Source: Kineothrix alysoides
Lineage (GTDB): Bacteria; Bacillota; Clostridia; Lachnospirales; Lachnospiraceae
NCBI RefSeq assembly: GCF_000732725.1
Contig: NZ_JPNB01000001.1
Span: 868,001-932,000 of the forward strand
Direction: 5' to 3'
Length of the DNA stretch: 64,000 bases
This document shows, piece after piece, positions 37,524-46,212 of this stretch. The notes under the pieces were generated by a model that saw nothing but the letters and a program-made list of their open reading frames with translations, was not told where the DNA came from and did not search any database. Positions within the stretch are counted from its first letter, which is position 1. Every line of letters starts with the position of its first letter. The position numbers and the translations under genes are program-made.

Positions 37524-38285
37524 ATGTTAAACCAATTTTCGAGAACACAATTATTATTGGGCGAAGAGGCGATGAACAGACTGCAAAACGCCCGGGTTGC
37601 CATATTCGGCATCGGGGGAGTCGGAGGCTTTGCTGTGGAGGCCTTAGTTCGAAGCGGCATAAAAAGCTTCGATTTAATTGACGATGACAAGGTTTGTCTT
37701 ACCAACTTAAACAGACAGCTTATCGCAACTTATAAGACGATAGGAAAATATAAAGTGGATGTGATGAAAGAACGTATATTGGAGATCAATCCTAAGGCAG
37801 AGGTAAATGTACACAAGTGTTTTTACCTTCCGGAGAATGCCGGTGATTTTGACTTCACGTCTTATTCTTATGTAATTGACGCAGTGGATACCGTGACGGC
37901 CAAGCTAGACCTTGTGGTACGTGCTAATGAGTCGGGAGTTCCGATCATAAGCTGTATGGGAGCAGGGAACAAGCTGGATGCGACGAAATTCGAGGTGGAT
38001 GACATCTATCATACCTCTATGTGCCCCCTCGCCAAGGTAATGAGGCGGGAACTGAAAAAAAGAGGAATCGGACGGCTGAAGGTAGTCTATTCCAAGGAAA
38101 AGCCCACAAGGCCGATAGAGGATATGGCGATCAGCTGCAGGACTCAATGTATCTGCCCTCCGGGAGCGGCACATAAATGCACGGAAAGACGGGATATTCC
38201 GGGAAGCGTAGCTTTCGTGCCCTCAGTGGCCGGATTGATTCTTGCCGGAGAAGTCATAAAGGATATATGCGGGATGGAAGCGTAG
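37524..38285 (+). CDS. tcdA: tRNA threonylcarbamoyladenosine dehydratase TcdA
   Basis: This 253-aa E1-like (ThiF/MoeB superfamily) enzyme uses ATP to cyclise the t6A37 modification of tRNA to ct6A. The ATP-binding glycine motif is GIGGVGGFAVEALVRSG near residue 27, then DLIDDDKVCLTNLNRQ, and the catalytic region ends with CRTQCICPPGA. The length matches YgdL/TcdA. No strong Shine-Dalgarno is visible. It is followed by another tRNA-modification gene, which suggests a small tRNA-modification cluster. Confidence 0.92.
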   Translation: MLNQFSRTQLLLGEEAMNRLQNARVAIFGIGGVGGFAVEALVRSGIKSFDLIDDDKVCLTNLNRQLIATYKTIGKYKVDVMKERILEINPKAEVNVHKCFYLPENAGDFDFTSYSYVIDAVDTVTAKLDLVVRANESGVPIISCMGAGNKLDATKFEVDDIYHTSMCPLAKVMRRELKKRGIGRLKVVYSKEKPTRPIEDMAISCRTQCICPPGAAHKCTERRDIPGSVAFVPSVAGLILAGEVIKDICGMEA

Positions 38286-38374
38286 GTAGAAGGGCGTTAT
38301 TATTCGTATGAAAAATAAGTTTTTCATACGTGGCTTTGAGCTTGCAGTCCGAAGTCTGCAGGCATTGGAAGGAC

Positions 38375-39556
38375 ATGATTATTAATATGGGACAAGGAAT
38401 AGATATCACAATCGCGCAGTTGGAAGAACTGGGAAAACAGGATTACATGCTGGTTGATGTCAGGGATGAAATATCCTTCGGACACGGATATATACCCGGA
38501 GCGGTAAATATCGGTATGAGCCGGATAGAACAGGGAGATTATGAGCTGCCGAAGGATAAAAAGATTATATTATACTGCGGAAAAGGAATTATCAGCGCAG
38601 ACGCAGCAGGACTTTTGAATGCGCGCGGCTTTGAAGCATATAACCTGCGAAGCGGCTACGGTGCATGGCTTCTGTCCTCTTTAGAAAAAGAAGCGGACAG
38701 AGAAGGTGCGGAGGAAGCCAGATGTGAAGAAATTGAAAAAAGCATTAAAAAGAAATTCCACAAAGCACTTTTTTCCAGATTCGCCAAGGCAATAAACACC
38801 TATGAGCTGGTAAAGGAGGGGGATAAAATCGCCGTATGTATATCCGGCGGCAAAGACTCCATGCTCATGGCTAAGCTGTTTCAGGAGCTGAAACGGCATA
38901 ATAAATTTCCTTTCGAGCTGGTATTTCTTGTAATGGACCCGGGCTACAACGAGACAAACCGTAAAGTGATTGAGAATAACGCCAGATTGTTAAAGGTTCC
39001 TATTACTGTCTTTGAAACGAATATTTTTGAATCCGTCTATGAAGTGGAGAAATCTCCCTGCTATCTCTGCGCGAGAATGCGCAGAGGCTATTTGTACAGC
39101 AAGGCAAAGGAGCTTGGCTGCAACAAAATCGCTTTGGGGCATCATTACGACGATGTCATCGAGACGATATTGATGGGAATGCTATACGGCGGACAGATAC
39201 AGACTATGATGCCGAAGCTCCACAGCACTAACTTCGAAGGCATGGAGCTGATACGCCCGATGTATCTCATTCGCGAGGATGACATTAAGCACTGGAGAGA
39301 TTATAATAATCTGCACTTTATTCAATGCGCCTGCCGCTTCACAGACAATTGCACTACCTGCCGGAGTGACGGGAGTATGGGCTCAAAGCGGATGGAAATC
39401 AAGGAGCTGATTAAGCAGCTTAAGAAAGTGAATCCATATGTAGAGGGTAATATTTTTAAAAGCATGGAAAATGTAAACCTAAGCACAATCGTTGCATATA
39501 AGGAAAACGGTATTGTACACAATTTCTTGGATAATTATGATAAAGTAGAGGAATAG
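38375..39556 (+). CDS. Rhodanese-TtcA fusion, tRNA thiolation enzyme
   Basis: This protein of about 393 aa joins two sulfur-handling modules. An N-terminal rhodanese domain (about 5-110) carries the sulfur-accepting Cys in YCGKGI. The C-terminal module (about 125-360) is a TtcA-like PP-loop ATPase with SGGKDSM, the cluster-type CYLC motif and LGHHYDDVIETILM, plus a final CACRFTDNCTTC. TtcA thiolates C32 of tRNA using an iron-sulfur cluster. The fusion suggests persulfide delivery within one chain. The start is ambiguous: ATG 38375 is close to GGAAGG, and ATG 38387 is further. Its 3' end is duplicated at 49,452. Confidence 0.88.
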   Translation: MIINMGQGIDITIAQLEELGKQDYMLVDVRDEISFGHGYIPGAVNIGMSRIEQGDYELPKDKKIILYCGKGIISADAAGLLNARGFEAYNLRSGYGAWLLSSLEKEADREGAEEARCEEIEKSIKKKFHKALFSRFAKAINTYELVKEGDKIAVCISGGKDSMLMAKLFQELKRHNKFPFELVFLVMDPGYNETNRKVIENNARLLKVPITVFETNIFESVYEVEKSPCYLCARMRRGYLYSKAKELGCNKIALGHHYDDVIETILMGMLYGGQIQTMMPKLHSTNFEGMELIRPMYLIREDDIKHWRDYNNLHFIQCACRFTDNCTTCRSDGSMGSKRMEIKELIKQLKKVNPYVEGNIFKSMENVNLSTIVAYKENGIVHNFLDNYDKVEE

Positions 39557-39582
39557 CGCACTTATTGAAGAACCGATACTGC
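39461..39582 (+). repeat. Direct repeat copy 1: ttcA 3' end plus 26 bp
   Basis: This stretch aligns without gaps to 49452-49573 (offset 9,991). Shared words include AGCATG, TATAA(a/g)GAAAACG, ACACAA-like and GAACCGATAC after the stop. It marks the left border of the nitrogenase-like cluster. Confidence 0.75.
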
Positions 39583-39614
39583 CTCATGCCGTAAACTACG
39601 AAAAGAATTTGGCG

Positions 39615-39655
39615 CAGCACGCTATAGATTTTAACTATAGCGTGCTGTAATTTTT
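39615..39655 (+). terminator. Intrinsic terminator after the ttcA-like gene
   Basis: CAGCACGCTATAG (39615-39627), loop ATTTTAA, and its perfect complement (39635-39647), then TAATTTTTATC. Confidence 0.88.
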
Positions 39656-39751
39656 ATCTATTAGCGCAAAAGAAGATTATTTGATATTATTTTCACAACG
39701 ACAATGAGACAAACATATATGTATACTATGCTATGGGCGATGAGGTGTGTC

Positions 39752-39910
39752 ATGATGAAAGTAGTGCATCAAAAAGACAGTATAAGTAATCAGGAATGGA
39801 ATAAAATCAAGGAATATATTGAGGCGATTTCCTATGGTTCTGTAACAGTTGTAGTGCAGGATGGAAAGATTATTCAGATTGAGAAGAATGAGAAAGTAAG
39901 ATTAAAATAG
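39752..39910 (+). CDS. YezD/DUF2292 family small protein
   Basis: This 52-aa protein matches the DUF2292 (YezD) pattern: WNKIKEYIEAISYGSVTVVVQDGKIIQIEKNEK. Function is not established, though I recall such genes beside sulfur-assimilation genes. The frame is open from 39704, but GATGAGGTGTGTC precedes ATG 39752 (with ATG 39755 as a close alternative). It has its own terminator and lies at the head of the sulfur-themed cluster. Confidence 0.75.
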   Translation: MMKVVHQKDSISNQEWNKIKEYIEAISYGSVTVVVQDGKIIQIEKNEKVRLK

Positions 39911-39950
39911 GGACTATATAGATGAAAAGGACAGTAGAGGCTGACCGGAA

Positions 39951-40003
39951 AACCGGAGGCTTCAAAGCAGACATATGTACTGCTTTGAAGCCTCCGGTTT
40001 TTT
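39951..40003 (+). terminator. Very strong terminator just before tRNA-Cys
   Basis: A perfect stem of about 20 bp (arms 39951-39970 and 39980-39999, containing CCGGAGGCTTCAAAGCAG) with loop ACATATGTA and six T residues. It ends only 9 nt before the tRNA, leaving no room for a separate promoter. Confidence 0.9.
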
Positions 40004-40011
40004 GCAAATCA

Positions 40012-40083
40012 GGTGTCGTAGCCAAATGGAAAGGCAAGAGTCTGCAAAACTTTTACATGCTGGTTCGAGTCCAGCGGGCACCT
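40012..40083 (+). tRNA. tRNA-Cys (anticodon GCA)
   Basis: The 72-nt cloverleaf has acceptor GGTGTCG with GGGCACC, D stem GCC/GGC, anticodon stem AGAGT/ACTTT with loop CTGCAAA (anticodon GCA), T arm GCTGG-TTCGAGT-CCAGC and discriminator T, as tRNA-Cys requires. Position 7 pairs G with G, a mismatch. CCA is not encoded. A terminator hairpin abuts it upstream, and no terminator separates it from the ABC gene 44 nt downstream, so it may be processed from an operon leader. Confidence 0.85.
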
Positions 40084-40126
40084 CTTCGCTTTATAAAAAA
40101 GAAAGTGACGCTGAGAGGAGATTAAA

Positions 40127-40879
40127 ATGCTGGAAATTAAGGATGTACATAAAAAATTTGGAAACAATGAAGTGCTTAAGGGAGTATCTATTACCGTGGA
40201 AAAGGGTGATGTAGTAGTCATTTTAGGACCAAGCGGCTCCGGTAAGACGACCCTGCTCCGGAGTATTAATTTTTTGGAGCGGGCGGATAAAGGCACTTTG
40301 CACTTTGATGAGGTGTCTTTGGATTTGAAACACGCTTCCCACAAGGAAGTGCAGAAAGTTAGAAAAAAGACAGCATTTGTTTTTCAGAACTATAATCTCT
40401 TTTCCAATAAAACAGCTTTAGAAAATGTAACAGAAGGTCTGATCATTGGGCGGAAAGTGCCGAAGAAGGAAGCGGAGGAAAGCGGAAGACGGGCATTGGA
40501 TAAGGTAGGTCTTTCCGATAGATACCATTATTATCCAAGCCAGCTTTCCGGAGGGCAGCAGCAGAGAGTTGGAATTGCAAGGGCGGTGGCAGTGAATCCG
40601 GATATCATTTTGTTCGATGAACCGACCTCCGCGTTAGACCCGGAGCTGATCGGGGAAGTTCTGAATGTTATGAAGGAACTGGCAAAAGAAGGAACGACCA
40701 TGGTAGTGGTAACCCATGAAATGCATTTTGCAGAGGAGGTAGCAAATAAAGTCATATTCATGGATGACGGAAAAGTGCTGGAGGAAGGAACACCGCAGGA
40801 TATTTTTTCCCATCCAAAGGAGGAAAGAACAAAGCAGTTTTTACACCGGATACTGCCGGATTTTGATTACGTCATATAA
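40127..40879 (+). CDS. Polar amino acid ABC transporter, ATPase subunit
   Basis: This 250-aa ATPase powers import of a polar amino acid. Walker [12 protein letters not shown] is near residue 34, the Q-loop is in FQNYNLF, the ABC signature is [14 protein letters not shown], and Walker B is [14 protein letters not shown], with the H-loop in VVTHEM. It is of the GlnQ/TcyC type. Its partner binding protein and two permeases lie downstream, separated by the two nitrogenase-like genes, so one operon is likely. GAGAGGAG precedes the ATG. A sulfur amino acid substrate is inferred from context. Confidence 0.92.
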   Translation: MLEIKDVHKKFGNNEVLKGVSITVEKGDVVVILGPSGSGKTTLLRSINFLERADKGTLHFDEVSLDLKHASHKEVQKVRKKTAFVFQNYNLFSNKTALENVTEGLIIGRKVPKKEAEESGRRALDKVGLSDRYHYYPSQLSGGQQQRVGIARAVAVNPDIILFDEPTSALDPELIGEVLNVMKELAKEGTTMVVVTHEMHFAEEVANKVIFMDDGKVLEEGTPQDIFSHPKEERTKQFLHRILPDFDYVI

Positions 40880-40905
40880 AAATGAAAAGAGAGGAAATGG
40901 AAAAA

Positions 40906-42384
40906 ATGAGTATCAATTTATCAAATTCACAGGTAAATATTCGCGACAGCCGCCTGGGCTCTATTACATCCTATCATGGAGATGCCCAGACTCTGATAGA
41001 CCAATCCAAAGATAGGGCGCTCCACTTTAGAAACCGTTCCTACAGCCAGTGCAGCGACTGCTCTCAAGGATGTGCGGAGACACTGGTGTACCATATCCGT
41101 GGGGCGGCAGTGGTGACCCACGCACCGATTGGCTGCAATGCAGGTGTTTCCGGACAGAATTACACAGCACGGGCAGTATCTGTGGCAAGAGGTCAGGAAA
41201 TACACAATGTACATATGATCAGCACCAATATTCAGGAAAAAGACACCGTTTATGGCGGACTGGAAAAACTGCGCGAGACAATTCAGGAGGCTTATGATCG
41301 TTTTTCTCCATCGGCTATATTTGTCACCTCCTCCTGCGCGTCCGGCATCGTAGGCGATGATATTGAAAGTGTTACTTGCGAGATGGAGAATGAATTGGGA
41401 ATTCCTGTGATTCCGGTGTTCTGTGAAGGTTTCAAATCCAGAGTATGGACTACAGGTTTTGATGCAGCCTATCACAGTATCTTGAGAAAACTGGTAAAAC
41501 CGCCTCAAAAGAAGCAGAAGGATCTTGTTAATATTTTTAACTTTCAGGGCGGCGATACCTTTAGCTCTCTGTTAAAGAAAATGAACCTGAGAAGTAATTA
41601 TCTGGTACCCCTTGCTACAGTAGAACAGCTGGCAGAAATGTCAGAGGCGGCCGTCTCCGTCCATATGTGTGAAACCTTGGGTACCTATATTTCCGCCGCA
41701 TTGGAGGAGCAGTATGGTGTACCTGAGGTAAAGGCACCGGCACCCTTTGGAGTAGAATGGACAGATAAGTGGATTCGTGCTATTGCCAAAGAAACCGGCA
41801 GGGAAAAACTTGCCGAGAAGGTGATTGCACAGGAGCATGAAAGAATTGCGCCGCAGCTTCAGGAAATCAGAGAAAAACTGAAAGGCAAGAAGGTTTATGT
41901 CTTTGCGGGTGATTCCTTTGCCCATAGTCTGGCAAATCTGGCAATCGATGTAGGTCTGGAGCTGGTGGGCATCACGACATTGCATCATGACCAAAAGGTG
42001 GATAACACAAACAGTGAAGAGCTGATCACATTGGATAACCTGATCAAAAGCAGAGGAAATATAACCGAGTTTTCGGTATGTAATAAACAACCCTATGAGG
42101 TAATAAAGATTTTGAAGCGCCTGCGTCCTGACGTGATGATTGTGCGTCACCAGGGATTGACGGTTCTGAGTGCCAAGTTGGGGATTCCGGCTATCAACGA
42201 AGGCGATGCTAATGCCAGCGTAGGCTATGACGGTGTGATTAAGTTTGGTAACCGCGTTTATGATGCACTCCGTACAATTAAATTTGAAAAGAATATTGCA
42301 GCGCATGTGAAGTTCCCTTACAGCAAATGGTGGCTGGAAGAGGAACCGGATCCATTCTATTTTGAAAAGGAGGAAGAAAAATAA
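40906..42384 (+). CDS. Nitrogenase component 1-like protein, D-type subunit
   Basis: This 492-aa protein has the NifD/NifE-type fold. P-cluster-type cysteines are present: the CSDCSQGC group (49, 52, 56), Cys77 in APIGC and Cys144 in SSCASGIVGDD. Cys255 in VHMCETLGTYISAALEEQYG aligns without gaps with the FeMo-cofactor ligand Cys275 of NifD. The His442 ligand (HGYDG) is replaced: SVGYDG has Val439. So it may bind a metal cluster, but not in the nitrogenase way. It is unlikely to fix nitrogen. The start at ATG 40906 is 11 nt after AGAGAGG; ATG 40897 or 40882 are alternatives. Confidence 0.88.
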   Translation: MSINLSNSQVNIRDSRLGSITSYHGDAQTLIDQSKDRALHFRNRSYSQCSDCSQGCAETLVYHIRGAAVVTHAPIGCNAGVSGQNYTARAVSVARGQEIHNVHMISTNIQEKDTVYGGLEKLRETIQEAYDRFSPSAIFVTSSCASGIVGDDIESVTCEMENELGIPVIPVFCEGFKSRVWTTGFDAAYHSILRKLVKPPQKKQKDLVNIFNFQGGDTFSSLLKKMNLRSNYLVPLATVEQLAEMSEAAVSVHMCETLGTYISAALEEQYGVPEVKAPAPFGVEWTDKWIRAIAKETGREKLAEKVIAQEHERIAPQLQEIREKLKGKKVYVFAGDSFAHSLANLAIDVGLELVGITTLHHDQKVDNTNSEELITLDNLIKSRGNITEFSVCNKQPYEVIKILKRLRPDVMIVRHQGLTVLSAKLGIPAINEGDANASVGYDGVIKFGNRVYDALRTIKFEKNIAAHVKFPYSKWWLEEEPDPFYFEKEEEK

Positions 42385-43742
42385 TGAGTACAATTATTGA
42401 GCAGCCCCGATATTCCTGTGCACTTTCTGCGCTACAGACTGTTCTTGCAATACCCAGAGCACTGCCCATTGTACATGCTGGACCGGGTTGTGCCTCCAAA
42501 GCTTTTGGAGCGGTAGCAGGAGCAGCAGGTTATCAGGGCGAAGGCTTTGGCGGCGGTGCGGCGGTGACCTGTACAAACACCGGAGAAGAGGATGTGGTTT
42601 TCGGCGGTGAAAATAAACTTAGGAAAACGATTGAAGGAGCGCTTAAGGTGCTGGACGGCGATTTGTTTGTCGTAGTATCAGGCTGTACATCAGACATTGT
42701 GGGTGACGACTCCATTCATGTGGCAGAGGAATACCGCAAGAAGGGCTATCCGATTGTAGGCACGGAGACGGCTGGCTTTAAGGGAAATAATTATTATGGA
42801 CATGAAATAGTGGAACGAGCAATTATCGAAGAATTCGTGGGGGATGTGGAACCGCAGGTGAGAAAAGGGCTTGTTAATGTCTTTTCGGTAGTTCCCTATC
42901 AGGACCCGTTCTGGCGGGGAGATCTGCAGGAAATCAAAGGACTGCTAAAGGGTATCGGTCTGGAAGTGAATATTCTGTATGGCTATGAATCGAAGGGAGT
43001 AAGCGAATGGAAGGACATTCCGAATGCACAGTTTAATCTGGTGCTGTCCCCATGGATGGGAGTGGATATCGGAGAGCTGCTCAAGAAAAAATATGAAACT
43101 CCTTATCTGCATTATCAGGTTTTGCCTGTAGGCGCTCAGGAAACAAGCCAGTTCTTGCGAACCGTGGGTGAATTTGCAGGACTTCCCAAGGAACAGGTAG
43201 AAACAGTAATCACAAAAGAGGAAGATGTGTTTTACCAATATCTGATTTCAATTACAGATTTTATCGCGGATTTGCGCAATAATCTTCCGCATGAGTTCTA
43301 TACGGTGGCAGACAGTGCTTATGCTCTTGGTACAAGCAAGTTTCTGGTAGAGGAACTAGGATTTATCCCAAGAGGAGTTTACATTATTGACGATGCTCAG
43401 GGCAAAAATGCCAAGCTGATTGAGAAGGCAGTGGATGGGCTTGGAAAGGAGTTTCAGGGCTTAGTCAGAATAGAAGCGGACGGCGGACATATTGAAAAGG
43501 ATATCCGTTCTAAAATCAATAGTGGAAAGAAATCCCTGCTGCTTGGCAGCACATGGGAAAAAAATCTTGCTGCGGAGACGGCAAGTGAACATTTGTTTTT
43601 AAGTATTCCAATCAATGACGGAGTGGTTGTCAATAGAACCTACCTCGGTTATAAGGGCGGGTTAAGGCTGCTCGAAGACATCTATGACGGAATATTCAAA
43701 AATGGCAATATTGCCAGAACAACACTGACCACACTTGGCTAA
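42384..43742 (+). CDS. Nitrogenase component 1-like protein, K-type subunit
   Basis: This 452-aa protein pairs with the preceding subunit; its ATG shares a base with that gene's stop (TAATG), so equal amounts are made. P-cluster-type cysteines are at Cys12 (YSCALSALQT), Cys36 (HAGPGCASKAF) and Cys101 (VSGCTSDIVGDD), matching NifK in order and spacing. It lacks the NifK N-terminal extension. Together the two could form a heterotetramer with P-like clusters. A reductase partner of the NifH type is not in the window. Confidence 0.88.
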   Translation: MSTIIEQPRYSCALSALQTVLAIPRALPIVHAGPGCASKAFGAVAGAAGYQGEGFGGGAAVTCTNTGEEDVVFGGENKLRKTIEGALKVLDGDLFVVVSGCTSDIVGDDSIHVAEEYRKKGYPIVGTETAGFKGNNYYGHEIVERAIIEEFVGDVEPQVRKGLVNVFSVVPYQDPFWRGDLQEIKGLLKGIGLEVNILYGYESKGVSEWKDIPNAQFNLVLSPWMGVDIGELLKKKYETPYLHYQVLPVGAQETSQFLRTVGEFAGLPKEQVETVITKEEDVFYQYLISITDFIADLRNNLPHEFYTVADSAYALGTSKFLVEELGFIPRGVYIIDDAQGKNAKLIEKAVDGLGKEFQGLVRIEADGGHIEKDIRSKINSGKKSLLLGSTWEKNLAAETASEHLFLSIPINDGVVVNRTYLGYKGGLRLLEDIYDGIFKNGNIARTTLTTLG

Positions 43743-43796
43743 GGAAAGCTGACTTAAAGTGTGCGATTGCGCTAAGGCGCGGGAAAGGAGAACATT

Positions 43797-44732
43797 ATGA
43801 GGAAATATGGAGTATTAGGATTAGGAATTGTGCTGGCGTTAGGAGCCGGCACTCTGGCAGGTTGCGGAAACGCTGCAGCAGCGCAGACATCACAGGCAGC
43901 CGGCACATCTGCGGAGCAGGCAGTACAGACAGCAGACACTGCCGCAGATGCGGAGCAGCAATCGGAGACAGCAGAAAACACAGAAGTGCGGACAATCAAA
44001 ATCGCACATACGGAAAACGGAGTTCCCTACGGCTATGTGGATGATGACGGAAAGTCTACCGGTTATGATGTAGAGGTACTGCGCCTGGCGGATGAATTGA
44101 TTCCGGAGTATGCATTTGAATTTATAGGGACAGGCTCCTCCACAGATGCCTGGGTTGGCGCGCAGGAAGGAAAGTACCAGATTGCCATTACTAACAGCTT
44201 TTATACGCAGGAGCGTGCGAAGAACTATATCATTCCGGAGCACTGGTTGGGAGCCTGCCTTGGAGGCATTATTGTCCGAAAGGAAAACGCAGATGTAGAC
44301 AGCTTTGAGAAAGCTTCCGAGCAGGGGTTTAAGCATGTGCCGATCAAGGCAGGAGATGGATGGCAGTTCGTTCTGGAGGATTACAATGCCAAACACCCGG
44401 ATAAACAGGTGGAATTTGAATTGACAGACAACGAAGACTGGTCAGTAGGAATCCCATATGTGGCAGAAGGCAGGTATGATTTGTTCGGAACCATTAAGAC
44501 TTTGTGGACCCGTGCAGTGGAAGCAGAGGACGGTGCTTATCATGATTTGTATGACGATCTGGTATTTAATGAGTTCCTCGGTATAAAGACTTATACGTTA
44601 ATTAATAAAAATGAGGCGGACCTTGCAGAGAAGATCAACGATGCACTGATTGAACTGGAGAAAGAAGGTAAATTGTCCGAGGTTTCCATACAGTTTTATG
44701 GTGAGGACCTTACACAGTACATAGAAGATTAG
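43797..44732 (+). CDS. Amino acid ABC transporter substrate-binding lipoprotein
   Basis: This 311-aa protein has a signal peptide ending in the lipobox LAGC (Cys near residue 22), an Ala/Gln/Glu-rich linker, then a family 3 binding domain (IKIAHTENGVPYGYVDDDGKSTG). It is tethered outside the membrane and captures the substrate for the importer. GGAAAGGAG precedes the ATG. The transporter's other genes flank it, and the nitrogenase-like pair is directly upstream. The ligand cannot be read from sequence. Confidence 0.92.
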   Translation: MRKYGVLGLGIVLALGAGTLAGCGNAAAAQTSQAAGTSAEQAVQTADTAADAEQQSETAENTEVRTIKIAHTENGVPYGYVDDDGKSTGYDVEVLRLADELIPEYAFEFIGTGSSTDAWVGAQEGKYQIAITNSFYTQERAKNYIIPEHWLGACLGGIIVRKENADVDSFEKASEQGFKHVPIKAGDGWQFVLEDYNAKHPDKQVEFELTDNEDWSVGIPYVAEGRYDLFGTIKTLWTRAVEAEDGAYHDLYDDLVFNEFLGIKTYTLINKNEADLAEKINDALIELEKEGKLSEVSIQFYGEDLTQYIED

Positions 44733-44777
44733 TGAGCTGGGAGACTTCGGGTACTTCCACATTAAGGAGTGAGAACT

Positions 44778-45491
44778 ATGCTTCGATTTAATACTGAAAT
44801 TTTTTGGGAATCATTTCCCCAGCTTTTACGGTATTTGCCGATTACCTTTGAAATGATTTTTTTATCGCTGCTTTTAGGCGTCATATTGAGCCTGGCACTG
44901 GTGGTTATGAAGCTGGGTAAAAGAAAGGCCTTGAGAAAATTTTCGAATGGATACACTACGGTCATACGCTGTACGCCAAGTATTGTATTACTCTTTTTGG
45001 TATATTATGGACTGCCCAAAGTCGTTGCCCGGTTTGGCGTGAATATTGACGAATGGAATAAACTTTTTTTCGTAGTTCTCACTTATGCACTGATGAGCGC
45101 AGGAGGCTTGTCTGAGGTAATGCGCTCTTCCTATGAAGCTATTCCAAGAGGACAGACGGAAGCAGCATTAAGCGCTGGTTTAACAAGACTTCAGACCCTA
45201 CGGCGGATTGTGTTACCACAAGCTTTTGTAGTAGCGCTTCCCAATTTAGGCAACACGGTAATTTCCATCCTGAAAAACGGGGCATTGGCTTATACCATTG
45301 GGTTTGCAGATATGATGGGAAAGGCTACCCGCATCATTGCCAAGCGTTATACCACTTATGCATTGGAGACTTATGTTGCTTTGGCAATCATATATTGGGT
45401 GATATGTATTCTGATTGAACAAATTATTAAATTTGGGGAACAAAGATTGGAAAAACGAAAGATTAAGGCGGCAAAGGAGGGAATCGGATGA
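44778..45491 (+). CDS. Amino acid ABC transporter permease (first)
   Basis: This 237-aa HisM-type permease has about five membrane helices and the ATPase-contact EAA loop, SYEAIPRGQTEAALSAGLTRLQTLRRIVLPQA. RCTPSIVLLFLVYYGLPK is also typical. AAGGAG lies 8 nt before ATG 44778; an in-frame GTG at 44769 is inside the RBS. Its stop overlaps the next permease gene by 4 nt (ATGA), as expected for a heterodimeric channel. Confidence 0.92.
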   Translation: MLRFNTEIFWESFPQLLRYLPITFEMIFLSLLLGVILSLALVVMKLGKRKALRKFSNGYTTVIRCTPSIVLLFLVYYGLPKVVARFGVNIDEWNKLFFVVLTYALMSAGGLSEVMRSSYEAIPRGQTEAALSAGLTRLQTLRRIVLPQAFVVALPNLGNTVISILKNGALAYTIGFADMMGKATRIIAKRYTTYALETYVALAIIYWVICILIEQIIKFGEQRLEKRKIKAAKEGIG

Positions 45492-46189
45492 ACTGGACTT
45501 TTCTTTATCAGACACTTATTCTGGTGCTTCATGGAATACCGATGACTCTGTTTCTAACGGAAGTCTCCCTGCTTTTTTCGGTGCCGCTTGCTTTTGGCAT
45601 TGCCCTTGTAAGAAAAAATAATGTAGCTGTTCTTGACAAGATATGTGCTGCATATGTTTCCTTTATCCGCGGAACACCAGTTATTCTGCAGATTTATGTA
45701 ATATATAATATTGTACCAAGTATTTTGGCGGTACTGTTTGAAATGTGGGGCATAGACTATCCGGTTTACGAGATAAATCCGGTAATTTACGCCATTATCA
45801 TCTTTTCCCTAAGTACATCGGCAACAATGTCGGAGGTAATCCGTTCTGCTCTTGCGACGGTGGACAAAGGACAGTATGAAGCTGCGGTAACCATAGGATT
45901 AAGCGGCAGGCAGGCATATTTCAGAATTGTTTTTCCGCAGGCGCTGGTGGCTGCAGTTCCCAACCTGTGTACTCTGGTAGTGAATCTAATCAAATCTACC
46001 TCGCTGGCATTTGCAATGACTGTACAGGATATAACAGCCATTGCCAAAATCGAGGCTGCTTCCGGTTATAATTACATAGAGGCATATCTTGATATTTTTA
46101 TTGTGTATCTGGTATTGTGCTCTGCAGTCGAGCAAATTTTCAAACTGGTGGAGTGCAGGCTGAAACGATATAAATCAGCAACCATTTAA
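45488..46189 (+). CDS. Amino acid ABC transporter permease (second)
   Basis: This 233-aa permease has the HisM-type layout, with FIRGTPVILQIYVIYNI and the EAA loop ALATVDKGQYEAAVTIGLSGRQAYFRIVFPQA. It forms the channel with the preceding permease, which it overlaps. GGAGG lies about 8 nt upstream. The PLP enzyme gene follows after 23 nt, so uptake and breakdown are probably co-expressed. Confidence 0.92.
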   Translation: MNWTFLYQTLILVLHGIPMTLFLTEVSLLFSVPLAFGIALVRKNNVAVLDKICAAYVSFIRGTPVILQIYVIYNIVPSILAVLFEMWGIDYPVYEINPVIYAIIIFSLSTSATMSEVIRSALATVDKGQYEAAVTIGLSGRQAYFRIVFPQALVAAVPNLCTLVVNLIKSTSLAFAMTVQDITAIAKIEAASGYNYIEAYLDIFIVYLVLCSAVEQIFKLVECRLKRYKSATI

Positions 46190-46212
46190 GGAGAAAGGTA
46201 AAAGATAGTATT

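Noticed and set aside
40012-40083. T-box riboswitch reading for the tRNA-Cys region
   Set aside because: There is no AGGGTGG-type antiterminator bulge or specifier loop; the sequence is a complete tRNA cloverleaf.
41641-42393. Minus-strand open frame of 250 codons under the nitrogenase-like genes
   Set aside because: It lies opposite well-supported coding sequence and has no RBS or domain.
40906-43742. Calling the D/K-like pair nitrogenase nifD and nifK
   Set aside because: The His cofactor ligand is replaced by Val and there is no NifH, NifB, NifE or NifN in the window.
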